Shown one piece after another: positions 1 through 5,247 of a DNA stretch of 6,095 nucleotides. The DNA comes from Candidatus Omnitrophota bacterium. GTDB lineage: Bacteria > Omnitrophota > 4484-213. Below the pieces are notes generated by a model. It saw nothing but the letters and a program-made list of their open reading frames with translations. It was not told the DNA's origin and ran no database searches. Both the position numbers and the translations under genes were made by a program. The stretch is from assembly GCA_030640885.1 (NCBI GenBank), contig DAOWIN010000050.1:1-6095 (forward strand), written 5' to 3'. Each line of letters starts with the position of its first letter. The first letter of the stretch is position 1.

Positions 1-2
1 GA

Positions 3-67
3 GTTAATAGAAGTTCATGGAGTTGAACCCAATAAACCCAACGAACGCAATGAACCCCATAAACCCT
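3..67. repeat. Degenerate 9-nt tandem repeat
   Basis: Units of nine bases run from 25 to 67 (gaacccaat at 25-33, then variants at 34-42, 43-51, 52-60 and a partial unit at 61-67). A more diverged extension reaches back to about position 3. On the minus strand it reads as alternating ggtttattg and ggttcattg. It is intergenic. A minus-strand reading frame across it gives a Gly-Phe-rich string with a three-residue period, which is a by-product of the repeat and not a protein. No function can be assigned. It ends about 20 bases before the promoter -35 box. Confidence 0.8.
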
Positions 68-86
68 TTTATATTCAACAGTGAAC

Positions 87-116
87 TTGACAACTTCTGC
101 CAATCTGTGTTATTAT
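87..116 (+). promoter_or_regulatory. Sigma-70-type promoter for the PqqD-like gene
   Basis: A perfect -35 hexamer TTGACA lies at 87-92. After an 18-nt spacer comes TATTAT at 111-116, preceded by TG at 108-109, which makes an extended -10 (TGtTATTAT). Transcription should start near 122-124, giving a 5' UTR of about 115 nt that contains the heptad repeat, the dyad and the ribosome binding site. It is the only convincing promoter in the window, so the 237-848 gene probably heads its own transcript. Assignment is by consensus match only. Confidence 0.7.
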
Positions 117-121
117 CCATG

Positions 122-163
122 GGAGATAGGAAATAGGAATTAGGAGATAGGAGATAGGGGAGA
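122..163 (+). repeat. Purine-rich heptad repeat in the 5' UTR
   Basis: Six consecutive 7-nt units start at 122, 129, 136, 143, 150 and 157, with consensus ggaRwta (for example ggagata at 122-128, 143-149 and 150-156). A looser GA-rich tail continues to about 178. The array begins almost exactly at the predicted transcription start, so the RNA would begin with a long purine tract. The same repeat type reappears inside the downstream coding region at 546-601. Confidence 0.85.
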
Positions 164-185
164 AGGAGAAGGAAAAAAATGTAAA

Positions 186-220
186 ATGGAACAAAACAAG
201 TCTGACTTGAAATGTTCCAT
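186..220 (+). promoter_or_regulatory. Perfect 35-nt dyad just before the RBS
   Basis: The outer arms are exact reverse complements over 8 bp (186-193 with 213-220). Each is followed by AAA (194-196 and 210-212), and the inner arms are exact over 5 bp (197-201 with 205-209) around a 3-nt loop, ctg. As RNA it forms a 13-bp hairpin with a symmetric AAA/AAA internal loop. As DNA it is a near-perfect palindromic site. It stops one base before the Shine-Dalgarno (221-228), so it could be a protein operator or a translation-controlling hairpin. The ATG at 186 is part of its left arm and is not the start codon. The structure is directly visible; its role is inferred. Confidence 0.7.
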
Positions 221-228
221 AAAGGAGG
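221..228 (+). promoter_or_regulatory. Strong Shine-Dalgarno that sets the start at 237
   Basis: AAAGGAGG lies 8 nt before the ATG at 237. The in-frame ATG at 186 has no ribosome binding site and lies inside the dyad, so 237 is the preferred start. It removes 17 residues from the longest possible reading frame and leaves the PqqD-like domain intact. Confidence 0.85.
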
Positions 229-236
229 CAATACCT

Positions 237-848
237 ATGAACACAAAACTCACTCTTAATACAGTCTGTGCAATACCAAAGGATGATGTGGTAGCACGGG
301 AGATACATGGAGAATTTATTATTGTCCCCGTAACCGCTGGAATAGGTGATTCTAACGATGATCTATTCTCGATGAATAAAACCGGCCAAACTATCTGGTA
401 TAATCTAAACGGCAAAAAAAGTCTTAAAGATAATATAGATGAACTATCTTTAAAATTTGAAGCCCCTGCAGGAGAAATAGAAGGAGATGTCCTCGGCTTC
501 ACTAAAGAACTATTAAGACGAAAAATGGTTATAGAAAGAAAAGAAGGAAATAGGAAGAAGGAATCAGGAGTTAAGAGAGAGGAGTTAGGGGAAGAAAGAG
601 AAAAGATAGAAAACAAAGAAGAGAAGAAAGAAGAAAAAGCAGAGGCAGAAAAACAAGAAAGAGAAGTTCCTAAGAAAAAGGAGAAATGGGAGAAACCGCA
701 GTTGATTGTGTTGGTAAGGGGGAAGCCTGAGGAGATGGTGTTGCAAGCGTGTAAGGGGAACCCTGAAGGTGGTCCTGATGAAACAGATGATGCCTGCTTT
801 GTAAATGTATCAACATGCATCCCGTGCGAAAATTCTACTGTGTCCTAA
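237..848 (+). CDS. PqqD-like (RRE) protein fused to a Cys-rich tail; candidate RiPP precursor
   Basis: The product is 203 aa. Residues about 12-100 look like a PqqD/RRE fold: an IP..DVVAREI start, GEFIIVPVTAGIGDSNDDLFSMN, then TGQTIW and a helical ending DVLGFTKELLRRKMV. PqqD-type domains bind leader peptides of ribosomally made, modified peptides (RiPPs) and hand them to maturases. Residues about 101-150 are a Lys/Glu-rich low-complexity linker. From W151 comes a leader-like motif (KPQLIVLVRGKPEE, then VLQACKG), followed by a Gly/Asp-rich tail with Cys172, Cys187, Cys194 and Cys197; the last two form CIPC. I infer a precursor that carries its own recognition domain. There is no signal peptide or membrane segment. 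It has its own promoter, dyad and strong ribosome binding site. The only possible modifying enzyme in view is the downstream radical SAM protein. Alternatively it could be a thiol- or metal-binding protein. The PqqD-like call is fairly firm; the precursor role is a hypothesis. Confidence 0.8.
   Translation: MNTKLTLNTVCAIPKDDVVAREIHGEFIIVPVTAGIGDSNDDLFSMNKTGQTIWYNLNGKKSLKDNIDELSLKFEAPAGEIEGDVLGFTKELLRRKMVIERKEGNRKKESGVKREELGEEREKIENKEEKKEEKAEAEKQEREVPKKKEKWEKPQLIVLVRGKPEEMVLQACKGNPEGGPDETDDACFVNVSTCIPCENSTVS
546..601 (+). repeat. Heptad repeat inside the coding linker
   Basis: Eight 7-nt units start at 546, 553, 560, 567, 574, 581, 588 and 595 (ggaaata, then relatives such as ggagtta at 567-573 and 581-587). 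They are of the same type as the 122-163 array. Diverged GA-rich heptads can be followed to about 664. Because three units equal seven codons, the protein shows a 7-residue period from residue 104 (GNRKKES, then GVKREEL). In this frame the consensus would give a TAG every 21 nt; the corresponding codons here are AAG (558-560) and GAG (579-581). Confidence 0.8.
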
Positions 849-850
849 CT

Positions 851-882
851 AGCCCTTGACAGGAGATAATTTGCAGAGGGCT
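851..882 (+). other. Imperfect hairpin between the PqqD-like gene and amrS
   Basis: AGCCCT at 851-856 is the exact reverse complement of AGGGCT at 877-882, with one possible extra wobble pair and a loop of about 18-20 nt. It begins two bases after the stop codon. No T-run follows, so it is not a classical Rho-independent terminator. It might cause partial termination, act as an mRNA stabiliser, or be coincidental. Confidence 0.4.
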
Positions 883-895
883 GTAAACTGATTCC

Positions 896-1906
896 ATGAA
901 AGAGGCGTTGTTTTATGAAAGGTTGCCGAATAAACAAGTGCGATGTAAGCTTTGCGCTCACTATTGCCTAATTAACGCAGGCAAAAGGGGAATTTGCGGA
1001 GTGCGTGAGAATAAAGAGGGTAAGCTTTACAGTTTAGTTTATGGGCAGCCGGTTGCCCAGCATATTGACCCGATAGAGAAAAAACCGCTATTCCATTTTT
1101 ATCCCGGTTCGCTGTCTTATTCTATTGCCACTGTTGGTTGTAATTTCCGCTGTCTATGGTGCCAAAACTGGGAAATTTCTCAATTATCGTCTAATCAAGA
1201 TTTAATCGAAGCTAGAGAGGTAGCTCCTGCCGAAATTGTAGCTGATGCCCAGCAGAGCGGGTGCCAAAGCATCGCCTATACTTACACCGAACCGACCGTA
1301 TTTTTTGAATATAGCTATGATATTGCCCGTCTTGCTCGCGATGCTGGTTTAGCCAATATTTATGTTACCAACGGCTATATGAGCGAAGGTATGCTCAAGA
1401 TGCTCTCTCCATATTTAGATGGGGCTAATGTTGACCTAAAGTCTTTTCGCGAGGAAACCTACCAGCGTTATATTGGCGGACGCCTCCAGCCGGTATTGAA
1501 TAATCTAAAACTGCTCAAAAAAATGGGTATTTGGCTGGAAGTGACCACTTTAATCATTCCTGGCATTAATGACAATGCTGATGAATTAAGAGACATTGTT
1601 GGATTTATTGCTGACGAATTAAGCCCTGATACTCCTTGGCACATAAGCCGTTTTTTCCCCGCTTACAAAATGAAAGCTCAGATTACCCCATTAGATACCC
1701 TTGAGCGGGCAAAGGAAATCGGTTTGAAAGCCGGCTTACAGTATATTTATGAGGGGAATATCCCCAATAATGAAAGTTTGAATACTTATTGTCCTAATTG
1801 CAAAAAACTGCTAATCTGCCGCAGTGGTTTTATTGTATCAAGGAATTATATTCAGGATAACTGTTGTCCTGATTGCCAAACTCCCATCGTCGGTGTGGGT
1901 ATGTAA
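896..1906 (+). CDS. amrS: AmmeMemoRadiSam-type radical SAM protein (AmrS-like)
   Basis: The 336-aa product matches the AmrS-type branch of radical SAM enzymes, often labelled pyruvate formate-lyase activating enzyme-like. Cys82, Cys86 and Cys89 form the CX3CX2C motif (GCNFRCLWCQNW) expected to hold the [4Fe-4S] cluster that cleaves S-adenosylmethionine. The N-terminus has the family's extra cysteines (Cys17, Cys20, Cys24, Cys34) and the QHIDPIEKKPLFHFYPG signature at about 55-71. The C-terminus has two CXXC pairs (299/302 and 324/327) resembling a zinc ribbon. The length is normal and the protein looks intact. The family often occurs with Memo and AMMECR1 proteins; neither is in this window, and the in vivo substrate is unknown to me. 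It lies 47 nt after the PqqD-like gene and 19 nt before trxB. GAGGG at 876-880 is too far upstream to be a good ribosome binding site; the start is chosen by family N-terminus. Confidence 0.88.
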   Translation: MKEALFYERLPNKQVRCKLCAHYCLINAGKRGICGVRENKEGKLYSLVYGQPVAQHIDPIEKKPLFHFYPGSLSYSIATVGCNFRCLWCQNWEISQLSSNQDLIEAREVAPAEIVADAQQSGCQSIAYTYTEPTVFFEYSYDIARLARDAGLANIYVTNGYMSEGMLKMLSPYLDGANVDLKSFREETYQRYIGGRLQPVLNNLKLLKKMGIWLEVTTLIIPGINDNADELRDIVGFIADELSPDTPWHISRFFPAYKMKAQITPLDTLERAKEIGLKAGLQYIYEGNIPNNESLNTYCPNCKKLLICRSGFIVSRNYIQDNCCPDCQTPIVGVGM

Positions 1907-1925
1907 GTTAAGACGCTAAAATAAG

Positions 1926-2900
1926 ATGGAACCAATTTTACAGTTATATGATGTAGTTATTGTTGGGGGAGGTCCAGCCGGTCTAACCGCTGGGATATAT
2001 GCCGCGCGGGCACGATTAAAGACCCTGCTAATAGAAAGCTATTCATTACCTACCCAAGCTGTAGTTGCCTCTCAAATAGAGAATTATCCGGGTTTCCCCG
2101 AAGGGATCAGTGGTCCAAGATTGATAAAAAATTTTAAACAGCAGGCAAAGAAATTTGCCGTTGAGGTTAAACAGGGAATGGTTAAAAGCATTAAGCCCGC
2201 GGTTTTTGCCGAAAACAAAGGGTGGCAAATTGTAATAGAGGATAAAATATACACCTCCCTTTGTTTGATTATTGCCTCTGGTGCTCATCCTAAAGAATTA
2301 GGCTTGAAAAGCGAAAGAAAATTTCGTGGTAGGGGCGTTTCCTATTGCGGAGTATGTGATGCCCCCTTTTTCAAAGACAAGGAAATAGCAGTAATAGGAG
2401 GGGGTAACGCCGCCATAGAAGAAGCATTGTTTTTGTGTAAATTTGTTAGTAAAATCAATTTGATTCATAGAAGAAAGGAATTAAGAGCAACGAAGATTCT
2501 CCAAGAAAGATTATTCCGTGAGCAGAAAATAAATTTTATTCAAGATTCAATAGTAAAAGAAATTTTGGGCAAACAAAAAATTGAGGCAGTAAGGATAGCA
2601 AATGTTAAAACAGGGCAGGAAAAGGATATTGCTTGTAGCGGAGTATTTATTTTTGTAGGATCGTTGCCCAATACAGACTTTGCTAAAGATATAGTACAAT
2701 TAGATGAAAAGGGTTATATTATTGTGAACGATAAGATGGAAACCTCTAATAAGGGTATTTTTGCCTGCGGCGATTGTCGAAAAAGTACTTTAAAACAAAT
2801 AATTACTGCTTGTGGAGATGGTGCTTTTGCCGCCTTTTCAGCCCAGCAGTATATAGAAGCTGCAAGCTACAGGTTGCAAGATGCAAGTAAGAAAGATTAA
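1926..2900 (+). CDS. trxB: Thioredoxin reductase (NADPH, FAD)
   Basis: This 324-aa cytoplasmic flavoprotein should pass electrons from NADPH through FAD and a redox disulfide to thioredoxin. Visible motifs in order: FAD-binding GGGPAG at 14-19, the ENYPGFPEG segment at 52-60, active-site Cys141-Gly-Val-Cys144 (CGVC, where many homologues have CATC), NADPH-binding GGGNAA at 158-163, HRR at 181-183 consistent with NADPH preference, and the second FAD motif GIFACGD at 277-283. The core ends near YIE (309-311), where many family members end. The last 13 residues, A312 to D324, are encoded by an intergenic-type heptad repeat and look like an acquired tail. It starts 19 nt after amrS with no clear Shine-Dalgarno, suggesting shared transcription. 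A ferredoxin- or NADH-using relative is possible but less likely. Confidence 0.93.
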   Translation: MEPILQLYDVVIVGGGPAGLTAGIYAARARLKTLLIESYSLPTQAVVASQIENYPGFPEGISGPRLIKNFKQQAKKFAVEVKQGMVKSIKPAVFAENKGWQIVIEDKIYTSLCLIIASGAHPKELGLKSERKFRGRGVSYCGVCDAPFFKDKEIAVIGGGNAAIEEALFLCKFVSKINLIHRRKELRATKILQERLFREQKINFIQDSIVKEILGKQKIEAVRIANVKTGQEKDIACSGVFIFVGSLPNTDFAKDIVQLDEKGYIIVNDKMETSNKGIFACGDCRKSTLKQIITACGDGAFAAFSAQQYIEAASYRLQDASKKD

Positions 2901-2988
2901 GAATGCTGCAAGTTGCAAGCAAGATTAAGATAGAAGTTTTAATTCTTGTTCTTGCCTGTAGCCTGTAGCTTGTAGCCTGTAGCTTGAA
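2859..2988. repeat. Palindromic heptad element spanning the trxB end and the trxB-thiC gap
   Basis: The left arm has 7-nt units at 2859-2886 (gctgcaa, gctacag and relatives), with two more at 2905-2918. The right arm carries the inverted family as five units at 2954-2988 (gcctgta, gcttgta). The 11-mer at 2863-2873 (caagctacagg) has exact reverse complements at 2962-2972 and 2976-2986. Between the arms, caagattaa near 2920 and ttaattcttg at 2939-2948 extend the potential hairpin. The left arm is coding (TrxB tail) and the right arm ends four bases before the thiC start codon. Confidence 0.8.
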
Positions 2989-2991
2989 ATT

Positions 2992-4257
2992 ATGACTCAA
3001 TTAGAAAAAGCTAAAAAGAGAGAATTAACCCCTGAGATGGCTTATGTAGCCAAGCAAGAGGGCATAGATGCTAAAATATTGGCAAAGAATATTGCCTCTG
3101 GTTTGGTAGCCATTCCGGCTAATAAAAAACATCACAATCTTAAACCTATCGGTGTGGGCGGTGGCTTAACGGTTAAGGTTAACGCTAATATTGGCGCCTC
3201 CCCGACAGATTTGAGTCTAAAAGCAGAATTGAAAAAGATGGATGTGGCAATAGAAGCAAAAGCAGATGCAATAATGGATTTAAGCATTTCTAAAAACAGC
3301 GCTGATATTGATAGAATAAGAAAGGGAATAATAGAGAAGTGCCCGTTGCCTTTAGGAACTGTGCCTATTTATCAGGCGGCTATTGAAGCCGGGGGGATAG
3401 ATAACATGAGCATTGAGAATTATCTTAAGGTCTATGAAAAACAGGCAAAAGAGGGGGTAGATTTTACTACTGTACATGCCGGGGTTACTCAGGCAGGTTT
3501 AAAATTAGCTCAAAAGAGGTTGATACCGGTGGTTTCCCGCGGAGGTTCATTTTTGCTTAGATGGATGGAAAGAAACAAAAAAGAAAATCTGCTTTACGAA
3601 TATTTCAGTGAGATTTTAAATATTGCCCGCGAATATGATATAACCATAAGTTTAGGCGACGGTTTACGGCCGGGTTGCATATCTGATTCTACAGATGAAG
3701 CCCAGATTTATGAATTAAAGGTTTTAGCCGAGCTTGCTCAGCAAGCGAGAGAAAGGGGTGTGCAGGTAATAATAGAAGGGCCTGGGCATATTCCTTTGAA
3801 TGAAATTCAGAAGAATGTGCAGTTAGAGAAAGATATTTGTCAAAAGGCTCCTTTTTATGTTTTGGGTCCCCTGCCGATTGATACGGCTGTTGGTTATGAC
3901 CATATTGCCTGTGCCATAGGCGGGGCTTTAGCCGGTTATTGGGGAGCAGATTTTCTTTGCTATGTAACGCCCAAAGAGCATATTGGTCTGCCCAATGTTG
4001 ACGATGTGCGTGAAGGAGTGGTGATTACCAAGATTGCCGCTTCTATTGCCGATCTTGCGAGGGGGAACAAAAAGACAATTGCACAAAGCAGGGCAATGTC
4101 TATTGCCCGAAAGGAATTTGACTGGGAGAAGATGTTAGAATATGCAATCGACGCTCAGAAATTTAAACAGCTTATAGGCAAAGAACCGCGTTTAAAAAAA
4201 GGCGGTTGTTCAATGTGCGGTGATGATTTTTGCGCTTTGAGAGTGTTTGATAACTGA
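2992..4257 (+). CDS. thiC: Phosphomethylpyrimidine synthase ThiC (short form)
   Basis: ThiC converts 5-aminoimidazole ribotide to the hydroxymethylpyrimidine phosphate of thiamine, using S-adenosylmethionine and a [4Fe-4S] cluster. The 421-aa product matches the shorter form found in many anaerobes and archaea, without the extra N-terminal domain of the long form. Seen here: GVGGGLTVKVNANIGAS near residues 55-71, HAGVTQAG near 162-169, EGPGHIPL with His266, GYDHIACAIGGALAGYWGAD with His304 (both His match the expected metal-site regions), and the C-terminal cluster motif Cys406-X2-Cys409-X4-Cys414. The start is set by the family N-terminus. No Shine-Dalgarno is visible, because the heptad element runs almost to the ATG. 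I see no TPP-riboswitch consensus in the 91-nt gap upstream. No other thiamine gene is in the window. Confidence 0.96.
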   Translation: MTQLEKAKKRELTPEMAYVAKQEGIDAKILAKNIASGLVAIPANKKHHNLKPIGVGGGLTVKVNANIGASPTDLSLKAELKKMDVAIEAKADAIMDLSISKNSADIDRIRKGIIEKCPLPLGTVPIYQAAIEAGGIDNMSIENYLKVYEKQAKEGVDFTTVHAGVTQAGLKLAQKRLIPVVSRGGSFLLRWMERNKKENLLYEYFSEILNIAREYDITISLGDGLRPGCISDSTDEAQIYELKVLAELAQQARERGVQVIIEGPGHIPLNEIQKNVQLEKDICQKAPFYVLGPLPIDTAVGYDHIACAIGGALAGYWGADFLCYVTPKEHIGLPNVDDVREGVVITKIAASIADLARGNKKTIAQSRAMSIARKEFDWEKMLEYAIDAQKFKQLIGKEPRLKKGGCSMCGDDFCALRVFDN

Positions 4258-4262
4258 CAATC

Positions 4263-4310
4263 TTAGGACTTTCGCGTTTCAGATTAAAGCCAGAAATTTT
4301 GCGTTTTTTA
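4263..4310 (+). repeat. 48-nt dispersed repeat, copy 1; possible thiC terminator
   Basis: This segment starts five bases after the thiC stop and aligns without gaps to 5168-5215, with 40 of 48 positions identical by my count. It can form a weak hairpin: CGCG at 4273-4276 with TGCG at 4300-4303, then TTTC at 4277-4280 with GAAA at 4293-4296 and a 3-nt bulge. The hairpin is followed by a T-rich run at 4304-4316. That resembles a weak Rho-independent terminator after thiC. The repeat is clear; the terminator role is tentative. Confidence 0.6.
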
Positions 4311-4317
4311 TTTTTTA

Positions 4318-4352
4318 CTATCCGCTAACCGCTATGTGCTATACGCTGAATT
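4318..4352 (+). repeat. Heptad array (ctatccg family) before dcd
   Basis: Five 7-nt units start at 4318, 4325, 4332, 4339 and 4346 (ctatccg, ctaaccg and relatives). The array and its T-rich left flank closely match 5304-5352, but the inverted left arm found there at 5248-5275 is absent, so this looks like half of that element. It ends six bases before the dcd start codon and takes the place of a ribosome binding site. Confidence 0.8.
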
Positions 4353-4358
4353 TAAAGA

Positions 4359-4919
4359 ATGTCTATTAAACCGGATAAATGGATTGTTAGAATGGCAGAA
4401 GAGAAAGAGATGATAAAACCCTTTAGCCAAAACTTGATAAATAAGGGAAAAATTTCTTATGGGCTTTCTTCTTATGGGTATGATATTCGTTTGGATAATA
4501 AGTTTAAGATTTTTAAAACAGAGGAAAATCCAGTAGATGTTATTGATCCCAAGAAAATAGACGGTAGATTGTTTCGTGATGTTATTTCTGATATTTGTAT
4601 TATTCCAGCTCACTCTTTTGTTCTGGGGCAATCTATTGAGTATTTTAAGATTCCGCGCACTATTACCGGACTTTGCACCGGCAAATCTACTTATGCCCGC
4701 TGTGGAATTATTGTTAATGTTACTCCTCTGGAGGCAGAGTGGGAAGGCTATCTTACTATAGAGATTTCAAACAATAGCCCTTTGCCGACAAAGCTCTATG
4801 CCGGGGAAGGAATTGCCCAGATTTTATTTTTTGAATCTGATGAGTGTTGTGCGGTTTCTTATGCCGATAGAAAAGGAAAGTATCAGGGGCAAAAGGAAGT
4901 TACGGTGGCGAGGATATAG
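4359..4919 (+). CDS. dcd: dCTP deaminase
   Basis: This 186-aa enzyme of the dUTPase-like fold should deaminate dCTP to dUTP, the precursor for dTMP. Hallmarks: the N-terminus MSIKPDKWI..MA, SYGLSSYGYDIR, and the active-site segment G108-K-S-T-Y-A-R-C-G116. This is followed by NVTPLEAEWEGYLTIEISN, in which Glu135 appears to align with the catalytic glutamate (Glu138 of the E. coli enzyme) and Arg114 with its conserved arginine. GEGIAQILFF follows near the C-terminus. The length and both ends look normal. A bifunctional deaminase-dUTPase cannot be excluded from motifs alone. The start is firm by family N-terminus although no Shine-Dalgarno is visible; the heptad array abuts it. The 73-aa gene follows after 23 nt and is likely co-transcribed. 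Confidence 0.93.
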   Translation: MSIKPDKWIVRMAEEKEMIKPFSQNLINKGKISYGLSSYGYDIRLDNKFKIFKTEENPVDVIDPKKIDGRLFRDVISDICIIPAHSFVLGQSIEYFKIPRTITGLCTGKSTYARCGIIVNVTPLEAEWEGYLTIEISNNSPLPTKLYAGEGIAQILFFESDECCAVSYADRKGKYQGQKEVTVARI

Positions 4920-4926
4920 AAATATC

Positions 4927-4936
4927 AAGGGGGTGA
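4927..4936 (+). promoter_or_regulatory. Strong Shine-Dalgarno for the 73-aa gene
   Basis: AAGGGGGTGA differs by one base from the full anti-16S complement AAGGAGGTGA and lies just upstream of the ATG at 4943. It fixes that start and contrasts with the missing sites before thiC and dcd. Confidence 0.8.
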
Positions 4937-4942
4937 AGAAAG

Positions 4943-5164
4943 ATGGCGTCTATTGAACAAATTAAAGAGAGATTTAAGGATGAGTGGGTTTTGGTAGAAG
5001 TTTTAGAGAAAGATGCATTAAATCAACCTGTGAAGGGTAAGGTAATAGCACATTCCAGGGATAGGGATGATACCTATGATGCGATGAAAAAAACGAAAGC
5101 GAAGGATATATCGCACTTTTATACTGGAAAAATTCCAATCAAAGGCTATGCAGTAGCTTTTTAG
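4943..5164 (+). CDS. Small conserved-looking protein of unknown function (73 aa)
   Basis: I do not recognise a named domain with confidence. The 73-aa product starts with a helix-like IEQIKERFKDEWVLVEVLEKD, continues with a strand-like GKVIAHSRDRDDTYDAMKK, and ends in HFYTGKIPIKGYAVAF. It has no Cys, signal peptide or membrane segment and should be cytosolic. The Trp-Val start followed by GKVIAHS is loosely reminiscent of DUF5678-like small proteins, a weak suggestion. From memory, similar short proteins ending in GYAVAF occur next to retropepsin-like aspartic proteases, and the next gene here is one. That suggests a functional pair, now separated by a 257-nt repeat-filled gap. The excellent ribosome binding site and coherent sequence support a real gene. 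It lies 23 nt after dcd and may share its transcript. Confidence 0.8.
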   Translation: MASIEQIKERFKDEWVLVEVLEKDALNQPVKGKVIAHSRDRDDTYDAMKKTKAKDISHFYTGKIPIKGYAVAF

Positions 5165-5167
5165 GAG

Positions 5168-5215
5168 TTAGGACTTTCGCATTTCAGATTAAAATCAGAA
5201 TTTCTGCATTTTTCG
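5168..5215 (+). repeat. 48-nt dispersed repeat, copy 2
   Basis: This is the gapless partner of 4263-4310 and again starts just after a stop codon (three bases after 5164). Differences fall partly in the potential stem: GCA at 5179-5181 still pairs with TGC at 5205-5207, as GCG and its partner do in copy 1. It contains the exact 11-nt palindrome cagaatttctg at 5196-5206. It is followed by T-rich sequence and could be a weak terminator for dcd and the 73-aa gene. Confidence 0.65.
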
Positions 5216-5247
5216 CTTTCTAACTTTTTTCTTAACGCTAATAATAG

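Noticed and set aside
4..231. Hydrophobic minus-strand open frame that might look like a small membrane protein
   Set aside because: The hydrophobic Gly-Phe pattern is the translation of the 9-nt and 7-nt repeats, and it crosses the promoter and leader.
186..236. ATG at 186 as the start of the PqqD-like protein
   Set aside because: It lies in the left arm of the dyad and has no ribosome binding site; the ATG at 237 has AAAGGAGG at ideal spacing.
140..820. Long minus-strand open frame rich in Ser, Phe and Leu
   Set aside because: It is the complement of the purine-rich PqqD-like gene; its composition comes from GA-rich repeats and it matches no family.
856..887. A second promoter before amrS (TTGACA at 856)
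   Set aside because: No -10 box lies at 16-18 nt spacing; the nearest candidate TGTAAA is 20 nt away and too close to the start codon.
896..1906. Labelling this gene as a dedicated RiPP maturase
   Set aside because: Its CX3CX2C context, N-terminal cysteines and C-terminal CXXC pairs fit the AmrS branch; there is no SPASM-type signature that would tie it to the neighbouring precursor-like gene.
2859..2988. CRISPR array
   Set aside because: Units are only 7 nt, contiguous and degenerate, with no spacers and no cas genes in the window.
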